Below, piece after piece: positions 1-9,357 of a DNA stretch of 64,000 nt. The stretch comes from Bacteroidetes bacterium GWF2_33_16 (GTDB taxonomy: Bacteria > Bacteroidota > Bacteroidia > Bacteroidales > UBA12077). The first letter of the stretch is position 1; each line of letters starts with the position of its first letter. A program made the translations under genes and the position numbers. The stretch is taken from NCBI GenBank assembly GCA_001768565.1, contig MEOE01000011.1, positions 1-64,000 of the forward strand, read 5' to 3'. The notes below the pieces were generated by a model. The model made no database searches. It saw only the letters and a program-made list of their open reading frames with translations, and was not told the origin of the DNA.

Positions 1-2
1 TG

Positions 3-3000
3 ACCGATGTGAATAATAATATAAGTGAAGCTTTTCCATATAATTTAATTACCAGGCGAATAGATGCCCATACTCCGTCTATAACCAATTTTGTGATTCC
101 AAATACTCCAATGAAACTTGGTGATAAGGTAACCTGCACAATTACTGTTGTATCTGATACTGGTAATTATATTTTAAATTCCGGGGGTGTAGCTGATTAC
201 CCGATTGATTCTATTAAGAAAAATACAGATAGTCAATATTTTGCCTATTTTACAGTTGCTTCTACTGGTTATGATATTGAAGCAGGACAAGCTCTTTTAG
301 TGCAAAACCTGATTTTATCCGATTATGCTGGAAATATGAATACAGCCTATTCAAAAACTATTTCTCAAGCCAATGATCCAATATATACTGTTGTTCCAAC
401 CGGTAAAGTAACTGGAAGCTACCACAAGTGCGAAGGTGATACGGTAGAACTTAAAATGGAGTTTACAGGTAGAAGCCCATGGAGCATCGAACTTAAAAAG
501 GGAGCAACAACAAGTACAGTAAATGGAATTACTGAATCTCCTTATTATCATAAAATTAAAACTGTAAATTCTACAGGTATTGATGCCGATACTATTATAT
601 ATAAAATCAATCAGGTTACTGACTTTACAGGAAATACAAGGTTAAATCCAGGTACAGATTCGGCAATTGTTTATGTGCATCTGGTTCCAGATGCGACAAT
701 AATTTACCCTGCTGGCAATAGAATTTATAATATTTCTACTCCTTCTGATACATTATATGGTAATTATACTTCTGGTATATTCTCTGGTACAGGTGTAATA
801 TCATCTCGCAATAAATTTTATCCTCCCGAAGCAGGTGAAGGAGCTTATAGTATCTTTTATACGTATACAACTCCTCATGGATGTTCTGATTATGACTCAC
901 TTATATTTACAGTAATTAATGCATCAGGTGTTATTCATTTCCCAGATCATTCTCCCAAAAATGATTACTTATACTGTGATTATGAAAGCGCATTTACAGT
1001 TACAGGAGAGAATGTTAACTCAAAACCAGGTTCGTTTTATATTGAAGGATATACAGGGCCAGCCATCGATAGTATAGCTCCTGATGTTGCTTCTATAGAT
1101 CCTGTTCTGCTTGGTGCAGGAACATATACATTATATTATACATATGATGATGGTGGTATTGTTAAAATCCCAGAACAATTTACTATTGAATCTGTAAGCG
1201 ATTTAATCAATTTTACTGTACCTGGTAATCATTGTTCTGATTATGATACAATAAAGATTGAAGCAAGTAATTTATTTCCTGCTGGAGGAATTGGTAACTA
1301 TGATTTTTCAGGATTACCTGGAGCATTAAAATATGATCCTTCTGATCCAAAAAATAATAAAATTTTCTTATTGCCAGATTCAATTGCTCCTGGAATTTAT
1401 CAGCTTAAGTATTATTATATAACTCCGAGTGGTTGTAGTAGTGATACTATTCCTAAAAACTTTGAGATATATGAATTACCTAATGTATCGTTTGTTATGA
1501 ACTCTGTTTATAATATTGATCAAGGATTATCATTAATAACTGGTAATCCTCCAGGATCAACAGGCGTATTTACTCCATTGTCATTTATGCTTAATAATGG
1601 TGATGGAACAGCAAATTTTGATCCCCAAGTAGCCGGATTAGGAAATCATACTGTAGTATATTCATATACGGATGGTAATGGATGTAAAAATTTAGCATCA
1701 AAACCTATTTCAGTGACTGAAGCTAAAGGATACTTAGAAGGATTAGATTATTATTTATCAGGAACAGATACAATGTATCAGTATTGTTATTATGGATACG
1801 ATATTGACACCGTTGTAGGATATTCTTTTAATGGCGATGGTACAGCTGGAACATTTTACATAAATGGCCAATTAATTGCTTCTATAGGAAAAGATAGTAT
1901 TGTATTTAATCCATTAAACTATGGAAGTGGAAATCATACAATACGTTATGCATATATGAACGGAACTACATCGTATTATTTCGAAAAAACTGTAAATGTC
2001 GATTCTATTGGTGATCTTGATTTTGTGGGTTTTGTCGATGATTATTGCGAATATAATAATACACAGGTTCAGCTCACAGCAATAAACCCTATAGGAAGCG
2101 CTGGAACAGGATTGTATACTGGAAATGGAATAATTGGCACAAGGTTTAACCCATCACTTGCTCAGATTGGAGAAAATACTATTAAATATCAATTTACAAG
2201 AAGTTATTCTGGTTGTAAAAAAGAAGTGAATCATATTATCACAATAAATAAAGAGCCATTTATCGGTTTTTATGTCGACGATCGCTGTATAATAAATCAG
2301 AGCGACCCTATTATTTTCCATTCTGATACAATTGATTCTGATAGTATAGTTACATGGAAATGGGTATTTGATAATACATTTACATCAAATCTGCCAAACC
2401 CAATACATTACTACTCAACTCCAGGATATAAAACCACAAGTTTAGAGGTTGAAACAAATAAAGGATGTAAAAGCAATGCATTTAATACGATTTATTTTGG
2501 TCTGAAACCTGAAGTGTTTTTCTCATGGGGTAACGAGTGTTTTGGTGGCGAAGTTAATTTTACAGACCAAACACAAAGCGAAGATCCATTAAATGTATAT
2601 ACATGGGATTTTAATGATGGTTTTACTTCTGCTATTCAAAATCCTTCGCACATGTATGCTGATACAGGTGATTATAATGTTAAACTCTCTTTAGCAACAT
2701 CAACAGGTTGTTTATCTGAGAAAACACAAGTAGTTCACATTCGCCCATCTATTACTTTATCGGAAAATGATTATTTTCAGGATTTTGAATTAGGACATGG
2801 TGGTTGGGTTGCTGAACCTATTTCAGGTAGTATTAGTTGGGAATACGGCATGCCAAGTGGAGAAATAATTAATTCAGCTGCAAGCGGAACAAATGCATGG
2901 GTTACAAACCTAACTGGTAATTATAATAATAATGAGCAGTCAATGCTTACGAGTCCGTGTTTTATCTTTAATAATGTTGAGAAACCAATGATAAAATTGG

Positions 3001-4262
3001 ATTATATTTCTCAAACTGAAAAAGATAGAGATGGTGTTGTTATTCAGTATTCAAATGTTTTGGGTGGTTGGAATACAATAGGTATTCCTGGCGAAGGTGT
3101 TAATTGGTATAATTCATATGTAATTAATGGAAGTCCCGCTGGACAGCAACTTGGTTGGACAGGAGAAAGCGAAACAAATTGGAAAACAGCTAAGTATGTA
3201 ATTGATGAACTGGCAAATAGACCTACAGTTCGCTTTAGAATAGTATTTGGTTCTGATGCAGCTGCATCAGCCGAAGGTTTTGGTATCGATAACATATGGA
3301 TTGGTGAAAGACAGCGTGTTGTTTTACTTGAGCATTTTACTAATTCAGAAGATAACACATCAACGAATATTCAGAATAATATTTTATCACCATTAATTAA
3401 TGATAATCCATTAGATTTATTAAATATTCAATATCATACAAGTTACCCAATAGGCAATTCATTTAATTCGTTTTATCCTTCAGGACCAAGTGCACGAGCA
3501 CTATATTATGGAGTTGCACAGGTTCCGTACTCAGTACTTGATGGGAGTCATCGCCAGTTCAATTACTTGGCAGGCAACAACTTAACACAAACCGATTTGC
3601 ATAGAAGGGTTCTGGAAGATCCTAAGTTTAAAATTGAAATTGAGCAAGAGTTACAGGGTAATAATTTTGCTGTTTCGGCCAAAATAAAGGCACTTGAAAG
3701 TATTACAGGGAAGAAAGTTAATACTCATATTGCCTTAGTTGAAAAAACAGTAGTATATAATGGTATAAAACACTCAAATGTTTTACGGGCATTACTACCT
3801 GATCCTGCAGGAACTTTAATAGATCGTAATTGGATTATTGGAGATTCAACATTTATTCAACATAGCTGGCAAATTCAAGCAGGTGTTAATACTGATAGTT
3901 TAGTTGCTATTGTATTTGTTCAGGATGCTGATACAAAAGAAGTTTATCAAGCTGCATTTACTGATACTTTGTCTGTGATAACTGCGATTGATGACTTATT
4001 TATAGATTCTTCAAAAGATATTAAGGTCTATCCAAATCCTGCAACCAATGAGATAAATGTAATCATTACTTTAAATCTTCAATCAGATCTTCAATTATAT
4101 GTATTTAATAACCTAGGTACACTGGTTAAATCTAAAACAATTAAACAAAACGAGAATTATTTGAATATGTCTGTTTCCGATTTACCATCAGGTATTTATT
4201 ATCTCAAGTTTATTGGAGAAAATGGTTATTATAATTCAATTAAAATAATAGTAACAAAATAA
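3..4262 (+). CDS. Giant T9SS-secreted PKD/Ig-repeat surface protein, 5' partial
   Basis: The reading frame is open to the left edge (codons ACC GAT precede the GTG at 9), so the true start and signal peptide probably lie outside the window. About 1,419 residues are visible. Residues 1-770 are repeated beta-sandwich, Ig-like segments rich in Asn, Tyr, Thr and Gly with scattered cysteines. Two PKD domains follow (about 780-820 and 837-910, with the motifs WKWVFDN and YTWDFNDG), then a choice-of-anchor/MAM-like jellyroll (about 920-1097), an Omp28-like domain (about 1100-1317), and a C-terminal type A T9SS sorting domain (about 1330-1417, with KVYPNPATNEI and LPSGIYYLKF). Known for the family: the sorting tail directs export through the outer membrane and surface attachment. 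The Omp28-like part lacks the usual CxxC. Adhesin or matrix role is an inference; no catalytic motif is seen. Confidence 0.88.
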   Translation, partial: TDVNNNISEAFPYNLITRRIDAHTPSITNFVIPNTPMKLGDKVTCTITVVSDTGNYILNSGGVADYPIDSIKKNTDSQYFAYFTVASTGYDIEAGQALLVQNLILSDYAGNMNTAYSKTISQANDPIYTVVPTGKVTGSYHKCEGDTVELKMEFTGRSPWSIELKKGATTSTVNGITESPYYHKIKTVNSTGIDADTIIYKINQVTDFTGNTRLNPGTDSAIVYVHLVPDATIIYPAGNRIYNISTPSDTLYGNYTSGIFSGTGVISSRNKFYPPEAGEGAYSIFYTYTTPHGCSDYDSLIFTVINASGVIHFPDHSPKNDYLYCDYESAFTVTGENVNSKPGSFYIEGYTGPAIDSIAPDVASIDPVLLGAGTYTLYYTYDDGGIVKIPEQFTIESVSDLINFTVPGNHCSDYDTIKIEASNLFPAGGIGNYDFSGLPGALKYDPSDPKNNKIFLLPDSIAPGIYQLKYYYITPSGCSSDTIPKNFEIYELPNVSFVMNSVYNIDQGLSLITGNPPGSTGVFTPLSFMLNNGDGTANFDPQVAGLGNHTVVYSYTDGNGCKNLASKPISVTEAKGYLEGLDYYLSGTDTMYQYCYYGYDIDTVVGYSFNGDGTAGTFYINGQLIASIGKDSIVFNPLNYGSGNHTIRYAYMNGTTSYYFEKTVNVDSIGDLDFVGFVDDYCEYNNTQVQLTAINPIGSAGTGLYTGNGIIGTRFNPSLAQIGENTIKYQFTRSYSGCKKEVNHIITINKEPFIGFYVDDRCIINQSDPIIFHSDTIDSDSIVTWKWVFDNTFTSNLPNPIHYYSTPGYKTTSLEVETNKGCKSNAFNTIYFGLKPEVFFSWGNECFGGEVNFTDQTQSEDPLNVYTWDFNDGFTSAIQNPSHMYADTGDYNVKLSLATSTGCLSEKTQVVHIRPSITLSENDYFQDFELGHGGWVAEPISGSISWEYGMPSGEIINSAASGTNAWVTNLTGNYNNNEQSMLTSPCFIFNNVEKPMIKLDYISQTEKDRDGVVIQYSNVLGGWNTIGIPGEGVNWYNSYVINGSPAGQQLGWTGESETNWKTAKYVIDELANRPTVRFRIVFGSDAAASAEGFGIDNIWIGERQRVVLLEHFTNSEDNTSTNIQNNILSPLINDNPLDLLNIQYHTSYPIGNSFNSFYPSGPSARALYYGVAQVPYSVLDGSHRQFNYLAGNNLTQTDLHRRVLEDPKFKIEIEQELQGNNFAVSAKIKALESITGKKVNTHIALVEKTVVYNGIKHSNVLRALLPDPAGTLIDRNWIIGDSTFIQHSWQIQAGVNTDSLVAIVFVQDADTKEVYQAAFTDTLSVITAIDDLFIDSSKDIKVYPNPATNEINVIITLNLQSDLQLYVFNNLGTLVKSKTIKQNENYLNMSVSDLPSGIYYLKFIGENGYYNSIKIIVTK

Positions 4263-4266
4263 AATT

Positions 4267-4303
4267 AAAAAGTCATCACTAATGAAGTGATGACTTTTTT
4301 TTT
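4267..4303 (+). terminator. Rho-independent terminator
   Basis: A perfect 10-bp stem (AGTCATCACT / AGTGATGACT, 4271-4280 with 4286-4295) around a 5-nt loop is followed by nine T, and extended by an A-run before it. It sits 5 bases after the stop of the secreted-protein gene. Confidence 0.92.
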
Positions 4304-4335
4304 ACATGCCCAGAATAATGTAATTGATTTAGTAT

Positions 4336-4343
4336 TACATTTG
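4336..4343 (+). promoter_or_regulatory. Bacteroidota -7 box for the HAMP-trkH pair
   Basis: TACATTTG matches the Bacteroidota -7 consensus TAnnTTTG and lies 21 bases before the ATG, right after the upstream terminator. No convincing TTG element is visible about 20 bases further upstream, so this is a half-supported promoter. Confidence 0.42.
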
Positions 4344-4364
4344 CTTGTTCAAAAAATACTATAA

Positions 4365-5126
4365 ATGCGGTTAAAATACAAGATTATAAGTGGATTTATA
4401 ATTCTTGCTATAATGCTTATTATTGCAGGAGTTATTTCTGTATTCGAACTCTCACACGTTGGCAAATCTGTACAGAAATTGCTCGATGAGAATTATAAAA
4501 GTATAGATGCTGCCAATAATATGATTGAAGCACTTGAAAGAGAAGATAGTGGCATTTTGCTTCTTATACTTGGAAACTGGGGTGAGGGTCGCAAAACAAT
4601 CCATGATGCCGATAGTGTATTTTTGGAAAATCTTACTATAGCTCAGAATAATGTAACAATTCCAGGTGAAAATGAATATATAGACCGTATTCGTATTAGT
4701 TATTTCGACTATAAAAATATTTGGATACGTCCAATTGTTGGCACATCTAAAGAGGGTGATATTAAATGGTATTACGATAATCATCACCAGTCTTTCTCAA
4801 ATGTTAAGCTGATGATTAAAGAACTAATGATTCTGAATCAAAATGCAATGTATAAAACAGGGTCTGAATTACAGAGTCGTGCTGAAAAAGCTATTATGCC
4901 AGGAATCGTAGCTATTGTTGCTGGTATTATTTTCTCCTTAATATTTAGTTATTTTATTCATTATTATGTTATTAGCCCTATTTCCAAAATGATTAAAAGC
5001 GTAAATGATTATAATGATTATAACAAACCTTTTAATGTTGAGATTGAAACCAAGGATGAAATAAATGATTTAGCTAATTCAATCAAGAAATTGTTTATTA
5101 AAAAGTCAACAGACTTAAAATCATGA
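4365..5126 (+). CDS. Membrane sensor-like protein: four-helix-bundle + HAMP, no output domain
   Basis: A 253-residue protein with TM1 at about 9-28, an extracytoplasmic helical region of about 145 residues like the 4HB ligand-binding modules of chemoreceptors and KinB-type kinases, TM2 at about 178-202, and a HAMP domain at about 200-248 (ISPISKMIKSV; ETKDEINDLANSI). It stops right after HAMP: no histidine kinase, methyl-accepting or cyclase domain follows. Its last codons overlap the trkH start in an ATGA junction (4 bp), which suggests translational coupling. Inference: it may signal directly to the potassium channel or to a separate partner, or it is a truncated kinase. The ordinary terminal lysine-rich tail and tight operon argue against simple decay. 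Confidence 0.8.
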   Translation: MRLKYKIISGFIILAIMLIIAGVISVFELSHVGKSVQKLLDENYKSIDAANNMIEALEREDSGILLLILGNWGEGRKTIHDADSVFLENLTIAQNNVTIPGENEYIDRIRISYFDYKNIWIRPIVGTSKEGDIKWYYDNHHQSFSNVKLMIKELMILNQNAMYKTGSELQSRAEKAIMPGIVAIVAGIIFSLIFSYFIHYYVISPISKMIKSVNDYNDYNKPFNVEIETKDEINDLANSIKKLFIKKSTDLKS

Positions 5127-6562
5127 GACCGCACATAATTATCAGGTATATTGGTTTAATATTCCTTTTTAACTCATTTTTTCTATTTGTTTCATTATTG
5201 ATTTCACTCTACAATAATGATTCAGGTATTTTTCCATTATTGTATTCATCAATAATAGCCTTTATATTTGGTATTTTTCCTCTGATTTATGTTCCAACTC
5301 CCAAAGATATAACAACAAAAGAGGGCTTTCTAATAGTTGTTTTAAGTTGGCTTTTTACTTGTTTATTAGGAATGGTTCCATACGTAATATGGGGAGGCGA
5401 ATTTACATTCACCAATGCATGGTTCGAAAGTGTATCTGGTTTTACTACAACTGGATCTACAATTCTAGTTGATATTGAGGTATTGCCAAGAGGTTTGCTT
5501 TTTTGGCGTTCAGCAACCCATTGGATTGGTGGTATCGGAATTATTATTTTTGCACTTGTAGTGCTTCCTAATATTGGTCATATTAGAGCTATTTTAATTA
5601 AAAATGAGTTTTCCTCACTGGCACAGCATAACTTTATACAAAATACAAAACAAGTATTAAGGGTACTTGTTATCGTTTATTTAGGTTTAACCTTGTTGGA
5701 AACTATTGCTCTACGATTAGCTGGAATGAGTTTGTTTGATGCCGTATGTCATTCTTTTGGTACAATTGCAACAGGGGGTTTTTCAACAAAAAACCTTTCA
5801 ATTGCCCATTATAACAGCCCTACCATAGATATAATTGTAATAATATTTATGTTTCTTTCAGGTATCCATTTTGGATTATTATTTTACACAGTTATTGGTA
5901 ATAAATATAATGTTTTCAGATCTGGTGTAGTTAAGTTTTACTTTTTTTCAACACTAATAGGTGTATTATTAGTTACTTTAAACTTATATTTTAATAATTA
6001 TTTTAGTTTTTTTGGTTCCTTGCGATACGCAGCATTTCAACTTGTTTCTTTATCTACAACTACTGGCTTTGCAAATGCTGATTCTTCTATTTGGCCATCG
6101 TTCTCAATAATGCTTTTGCTATTTTTTACTTTGCAATGTGCCTGTGCAGGATCAACTGCTGGAGGTATTAAGGTTGACAGGATTTTTATTCTTTTAAAAG
6201 CGCTTAAAATTCAGGTTAAAAAATTTCACCACCCAAATGCTGTTATGGTATTAAAGGTTGATAACAAATCAGTAAATCCTGAAGCGGTTAATAATGCAAT
6301 TTTATATATTGTTCTTTATATTCTTATTGTTTTTATTTCAGCTTTATTGCTTACCGCATTAGGGGTTGATACTTTGTCAGCATTTTCAGGTTCGGCTGCA
6401 ACAATGGGAAATGTCGGACCCGGATTTAATATGGTTTATTCATTAGGTAGCTATAGTGCAATTCCAATGGCTGGAAAATGGATATTATCTGCAAATATGC
6501 TACTTGGCCGTTTAGAAATCTATGCTTTAGTTTCTTTACTTTATTACCGTTCGTGGAGATAG
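5123..6562 (+). CDS. trkH: TrkH/KtrB-family potassium uptake protein
   Basis: The 479-residue membrane protein has the four-fold pore architecture of TrkH/KtrB: P-loop filters can be seen as SGFTTTGST, TIATGGFST, STTTGFAN and AATMGNVGPG, separated by paired hydrophobic helices. The family moves K+ (with H+ or Na+ coupling, or as a gated channel) across the inner membrane with a cytosolic RCK partner (TrkA). No trkA is present in this window. The gene overlaps the upstream HAMP-protein gene by 4 bp and ends 7 bases from a convergent minus-strand gene. Length and motifs are typical and nothing looks broken. Confidence 0.94.
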   Translation: MRPHIIIRYIGLIFLFNSFFLFVSLLISLYNNDSGIFPLLYSSIIAFIFGIFPLIYVPTPKDITTKEGFLIVVLSWLFTCLLGMVPYVIWGGEFTFTNAWFESVSGFTTTGSTILVDIEVLPRGLLFWRSATHWIGGIGIIIFALVVLPNIGHIRAILIKNEFSSLAQHNFIQNTKQVLRVLVIVYLGLTLLETIALRLAGMSLFDAVCHSFGTIATGGFSTKNLSIAHYNSPTIDIIVIIFMFLSGIHFGLLFYTVIGNKYNVFRSGVVKFYFFSTLIGVLLVTLNLYFNNYFSFFGSLRYAAFQLVSLSTTTGFANADSSIWPSFSIMLLLFFTLQCACAGSTAGGIKVDRIFILLKALKIQVKKFHHPNAVMVLKVDNKSVNPEAVNNAILYIVLYILIVFISALLLTALGVDTLSAFSGSAATMGNVGPGFNMVYSLGSYSAIPMAGKWILSANMLLGRLEIYALVSLLYYRSWR

Positions 6563-6569
6563 TCTATAA

Positions 6570-7121
6570 TTAATCTGCTTTTGGTCTTTCTTGATTTCTT
6601 CCGTGGCGTTTTCCTCTTTCAGGCCGATTCATGGGGTGTTGATCTTCGTGTTGAATCATTTTCATAAATAGCTTTTTAAGAGATTCTTGTTGCTCCGGAT
6701 TGCATATTTCTTTTAACTCAAAAAAATGGTTAATAGTCTTCTTTTTTAGACTATAATGCAGATCCCCTATTTCACGAGCTATCGCATCTAACCTTTCATC
6801 ATCAGGAGTTTCCTTTGTAAGTTCATTTATAAATTCAATTCTTTTTTCATCTAGCTTTAAAGTAATATCTCTAGATTGTTGAAAATTGATACGACCAACC
6901 TCTTTAAACTTAATAAATTGCTCGTCGGTTAATTTTAGTTCTTCTCTTAAATATCTATGTACACCTGATATTTCAACTTTTTCCTTTGTTTTTTTAATTT
7001 CATCGTATCCTTTTTGTCTAGCATTATTGGTAAATAAAAATGCTGCAAGAGCTGAGATATTAATTACCAGAAGCAAAACAATTACGCCAATTAAAATCCT
7101 TCTTTTATTTAAGGTATCCAT
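6570..7121 (-). CDS. Membrane-anchored Spy/CpxP/ZraP-like periplasmic protein
   Basis: The 183-residue protein has one N-terminal membrane anchor (about 8-30), then a periplasmic helical domain with an LTDEQFIKFKE motif and repeated charged helices typical of the LTXXQ/periplasmic heavy-metal-sensor family (Spy, CpxP, ZraP, CnrX). The C-terminus is rich in His, Arg, Pro and Met (HEDQHPMNRPERGKRHGRN), compatible with metal binding. It is the last gene of a sigma factor, anti-sigma, Spy-like operon (15-base spacing to the anti-sigma gene). Known for the family: envelope stress chaperones or metal sensors. Inference: it senses envelope stress or metal and adjusts the anti-sigma factor. Function is not proven by sequence. 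Confidence 0.78.
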   Translation of the reverse strand: MDTLNKRRILIGVIVLLLVINISALAAFLFTNNARQKGYDEIKKTKEKVEISGVHRYLREELKLTDEQFIKFKEVGRINFQQSRDITLKLDEKRIEFINELTKETPDDERLDAIAREIGDLHYSLKKKTINHFFELKEICNPEQQESLKKLFMKMIQHEDQHPMNRPERGKRHGRNQERPKAD

Positions 7122-7136
7122 GGTATTAATTTTTTA

Positions 7137-7628
7137 TTATTTCTTGTTTGTCGTTTCAATAGTTTCTTCAGCAACCAGATTCCTTTCAATTGACTCTAAC
7201 TCCATTTCATTAATATATTGATATTGAGCAAACAATTCAATATAACTTGTATCTGTTTTACTTATTTCGGAGTACTTATTACTATTTGGAGTTCCCGAAC
7301 CAATTAAAATCCCAATATATACAGCAATAATTATTGATGCAAGGTACAATAAAGGTTGTAATACTTTTTTTGTTAATATAGTATGCAAAAAAGATTCATT
7401 TATTGTAAATCTGTTTTCCATCTTTTGTTTTAATTGAGTAAAGTAAAAAGCTTGTTCTGGAATTCTCTCCGGATTGTCTAAGAACGATAGAGTTTTGTTC
7501 GTTTTCTCGAAAAGCAAAGAACATTCGCTACACTTTTGCAAATGCTCAGCAAACTGTTTCTCATGATCAGAATTAAGATTCTGTCCCAAATAATCAGCGA
7601 TAATATTTTTAAACTCTTTGCAATTCAT
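7137..7628 (-). CDS. Anti-sigma factor with zinc-finger (zf-HC2) domain
   Basis: A 163-residue protein. The N-terminal cytosolic part has the anti-sigma zinc-finger signature H29-x3-C33-x2-C36 plus C3. One membrane segment (about 91-112) separates it from a short periplasmic tail. This is the usual layout of anti-sigma factors that hold an ECF sigma factor at the membrane. It follows the sigma gene by 54 bases on the same strand and precedes the Spy-like gene, so the three are likely co-transcribed and co-regulated. Confidence 0.85.
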   Translation of the reverse strand: MNCKEFKNIIADYLGQNLNSDHEKQFAEHLQKCSECSLLFEKTNKTLSFLDNPERIPEQAFYFTQLKQKMENRFTINESFLHTILTKKVLQPLLYLASIIIAVYIGILIGSGTPNSNKYSEISKTDTSYIELFAQYQYINEMELESIERNLVAEETIETTNKK

Positions 7629-7682
7629 TATTTTACAATTTTAAATTTGACACCCGTAATCTATATTTTATTACACACAAAA

Positions 7683-8252
7683 TCAATTCTTTTTATAATA
7701 ATCAAGAATCAATTTATAAAGATTCTTCTTTGCCCTATTAATTAAAACACCTACTTCGGTAACACTAATTTCCATTACTTCACTAATCTCTTTGTATGAT
7801 AATTCTTCAAAACTATTTAATGTAATAGCTGTTTTTTGTTTATCTGGTAGTTTCGAAATTGATGTTTGAAGAGCCACTTTATTCTCATTCAAATCAATTT
7901 GTTCTCCAATATTTAAGCTTGAATCCTTAATATCCTGTTTCTTCGAATCATCACCAAAAACAGAATCCAAACTTGAAAACCATTTCTGTCGTTTTTTTGA
8001 ACGCAAATGATTAAGTGATTTATTAATAGCTATTCTATATAACCATGTAGATATTTTCGATTCACCTCTGAAATTGTCTATCGATTCATATATTTTAATA
8101 AATACCTCCTGCGAAATATCCATTGAATCGTCATAATTATTTAAAATATTGTTGCAAACATTAAGTACAAGAATATGGTACTTTTCGACAAATATCCGAA
8201 AAGCCTGTTCATCTTTTTTTGCAATTTTTTCTAGTAATTCCTGATCGCTCAT
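7683..8252 (-). CDS. ECF-type RNA polymerase sigma-70 factor
   Basis: The protein is 189 residues from the start chosen here (MSDQELLEKI). A longer frame begins at 8324, but its first 24 residues do not resemble sigma factors. Region 2 is seen as YDDSMDISQEVFIKIYESI and STWLYRIAINKSLNHLRSKKR, and region 4 as LPDKQKTAITLNSFEELSYKEISEVMEISVTEVGVLINRAKKNL. The family directs RNA polymerase to stress or envelope promoters and is inhibited by the anti-sigma factor encoded just downstream. An acidic, Ser-rich linker of about 35 residues joins regions 2 and 4. Confidence 0.92.
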   Translation of the reverse strand: MSDQELLEKIAKKDEQAFRIFVEKYHILVLNVCNNILNNYDDSMDISQEVFIKIYESIDNFRGESKISTWLYRIAINKSLNHLRSKKRQKWFSSLDSVFGDDSKKQDIKDSSLNIGEQIDLNENKVALQTSISKLPDKQKTAITLNSFEELSYKEISEVMEISVTEVGVLINRAKKNLYKLILDYYKKN

Positions 8253-8391
8253 AAATGAGTACTCAATTCGTAACTTGCCTTTTGGACACTTTCTATCAAA
8301 ATATATTACACTAAGGTAAAACAATTTATAAAATGCTGAACATATAGATTTATTATTTGTTTATGATTCAAATCTTTTAAACCAATTATTT

Positions 8392-9198
8392 ATGACCTTA
8401 GATAATATTTTTAACCGTTTATGGATTGATTATATTAATCAAAATCCATCTGCACACCGAGTTTATGATCTTTTTACCACTTCAGGAGAAAAAGTAATAA
8501 ACGATCATATTGCTTTTAGAACATTCGACGACCCTCGCATTAATATTGATGTTTTATCTCGTATTTTTATTGAGAATGGTTTTATTGAAAAGGGAGAATA
8601 CATTTTTGAAGAAAAACATTTATTTGCAAAACATTATGAGCATATTTCTGATAAAAATGCTCCACGAGTATTTATTAGCGAACTTAAAACAAAAGATTTT
8701 AGTGAATACTTGCAAAAAACTGTAAAAACTGCAATTGATAAAGTACCGGCAAATAGATTTAAATCTGATGACCTGATTTTTTCTGGCAATATTTGGGGAA
8801 CACCTGATTATGAAACCTACCTTGCCTTGCGCGAAGAATCGGAATATGCAGCATGGGTTTATGTTTATGGTTTTAGGGCAAATCATTTTACGGTAAGTAT
8901 TAATTCATTAAAGAAATTTAATACTATTGAAAAGGTGAATGATTTTCTTAAAGACAGTGGTTTTGTTTTAAACTCATCGGGAGGCGAAATTAAAGGTACA
9001 AAAGAGGAGCTTTTACAACAATCTAGTACCTTGGCCGATCATGTTAAGGTTGAATTTACTGATCGTGTTTCAAGTATTCCTGCATGTTACTATGAATTTG
9101 CTCAACGGTATCCAGATGCCGATGGTTCATTGTATAGTGGTTTTATTGCCAAATCTGCTGATAAAATCTTTGAAAGTACCGATTATTATAAAAAATAA
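8392..9198 (+). CDS. DUF1338 family: 2-oxoadipate dioxygenase/decarboxylase-like, HglS type
   Basis: The 268-residue protein belongs to the DUF1338 (HglS/YdcJ) family of the VOC fold. Known members are Fe(II) enzymes that turn 2-oxoadipate into D-2-hydroxyglutarate in lysine breakdown. Candidate metal ligands are visible: His39 in NDHIAFRTF, His at about 165 in RANHFTVSI, and Glu at about 235 in YYEFAQRY. It is the short form of the family. No other lysine-catabolism gene lies nearby, so the substrate is inferred from family only. It is divergent from the sigma-factor operon and followed by a terminator. Confidence 0.82.
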   Translation: MTLDNIFNRLWIDYINQNPSAHRVYDLFTTSGEKVINDHIAFRTFDDPRINIDVLSRIFIENGFIEKGEYIFEEKHLFAKHYEHISDKNAPRVFISELKTKDFSEYLQKTVKTAIDKVPANRFKSDDLIFSGNIWGTPDYETYLALREESEYAAWVYVYGFRANHFTVSINSLKKFNTIEKVNDFLKDSGFVLNSSGGEIKGTKEELLQQSSTLADHVKVEFTDRVSSIPACYYEFAQRYPDADGSLYSGFIAKSADKIFESTDYYKK

Positions 9199-9217
9199 TA
9201 TTCTATACCCTGTTAAC

Positions 9218-9248
9218 AGAGCTGTTCAACTGATTCAGCTCTTTTTTT
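9218..9248 (+). terminator. Rho-independent terminator
   Basis: AGAGCTG (9218-9224) pairs with CAGCTCT (9236-9242) around an 11-nt loop, followed by a run of seven T. It lies 20 bases after the DUF1338 stop. Confidence 0.75.
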
Positions 9249-9303
9249 ATGTCATTTTTTCTAACATTCATCAAACTTTCTATGGCTTAAAGAGTCAAAA
9301 CTG

Positions 9304-9311
9304 TATATTTG
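9304..9311 (+). promoter_or_regulatory. Bacteroidota -7 box for the GH3 gene
   Basis: TATATTTG matches TAnnTTTG, 46 bases before the ATG of the GH3/beta-lactamase gene. The -33 element is not clear. Confidence 0.45.
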
Positions 9312-9357
9312 CTTAAGCAAATAAATCAAGGTTAAACAGATTACATCTACTCAAAAT

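Noticed and set aside
7683..8324. Sigma-factor start at 8324
   Set aside because: The first 24 residues show no sigma-factor similarity; MSDQELLEKI at 8252 is the usual ECF start.
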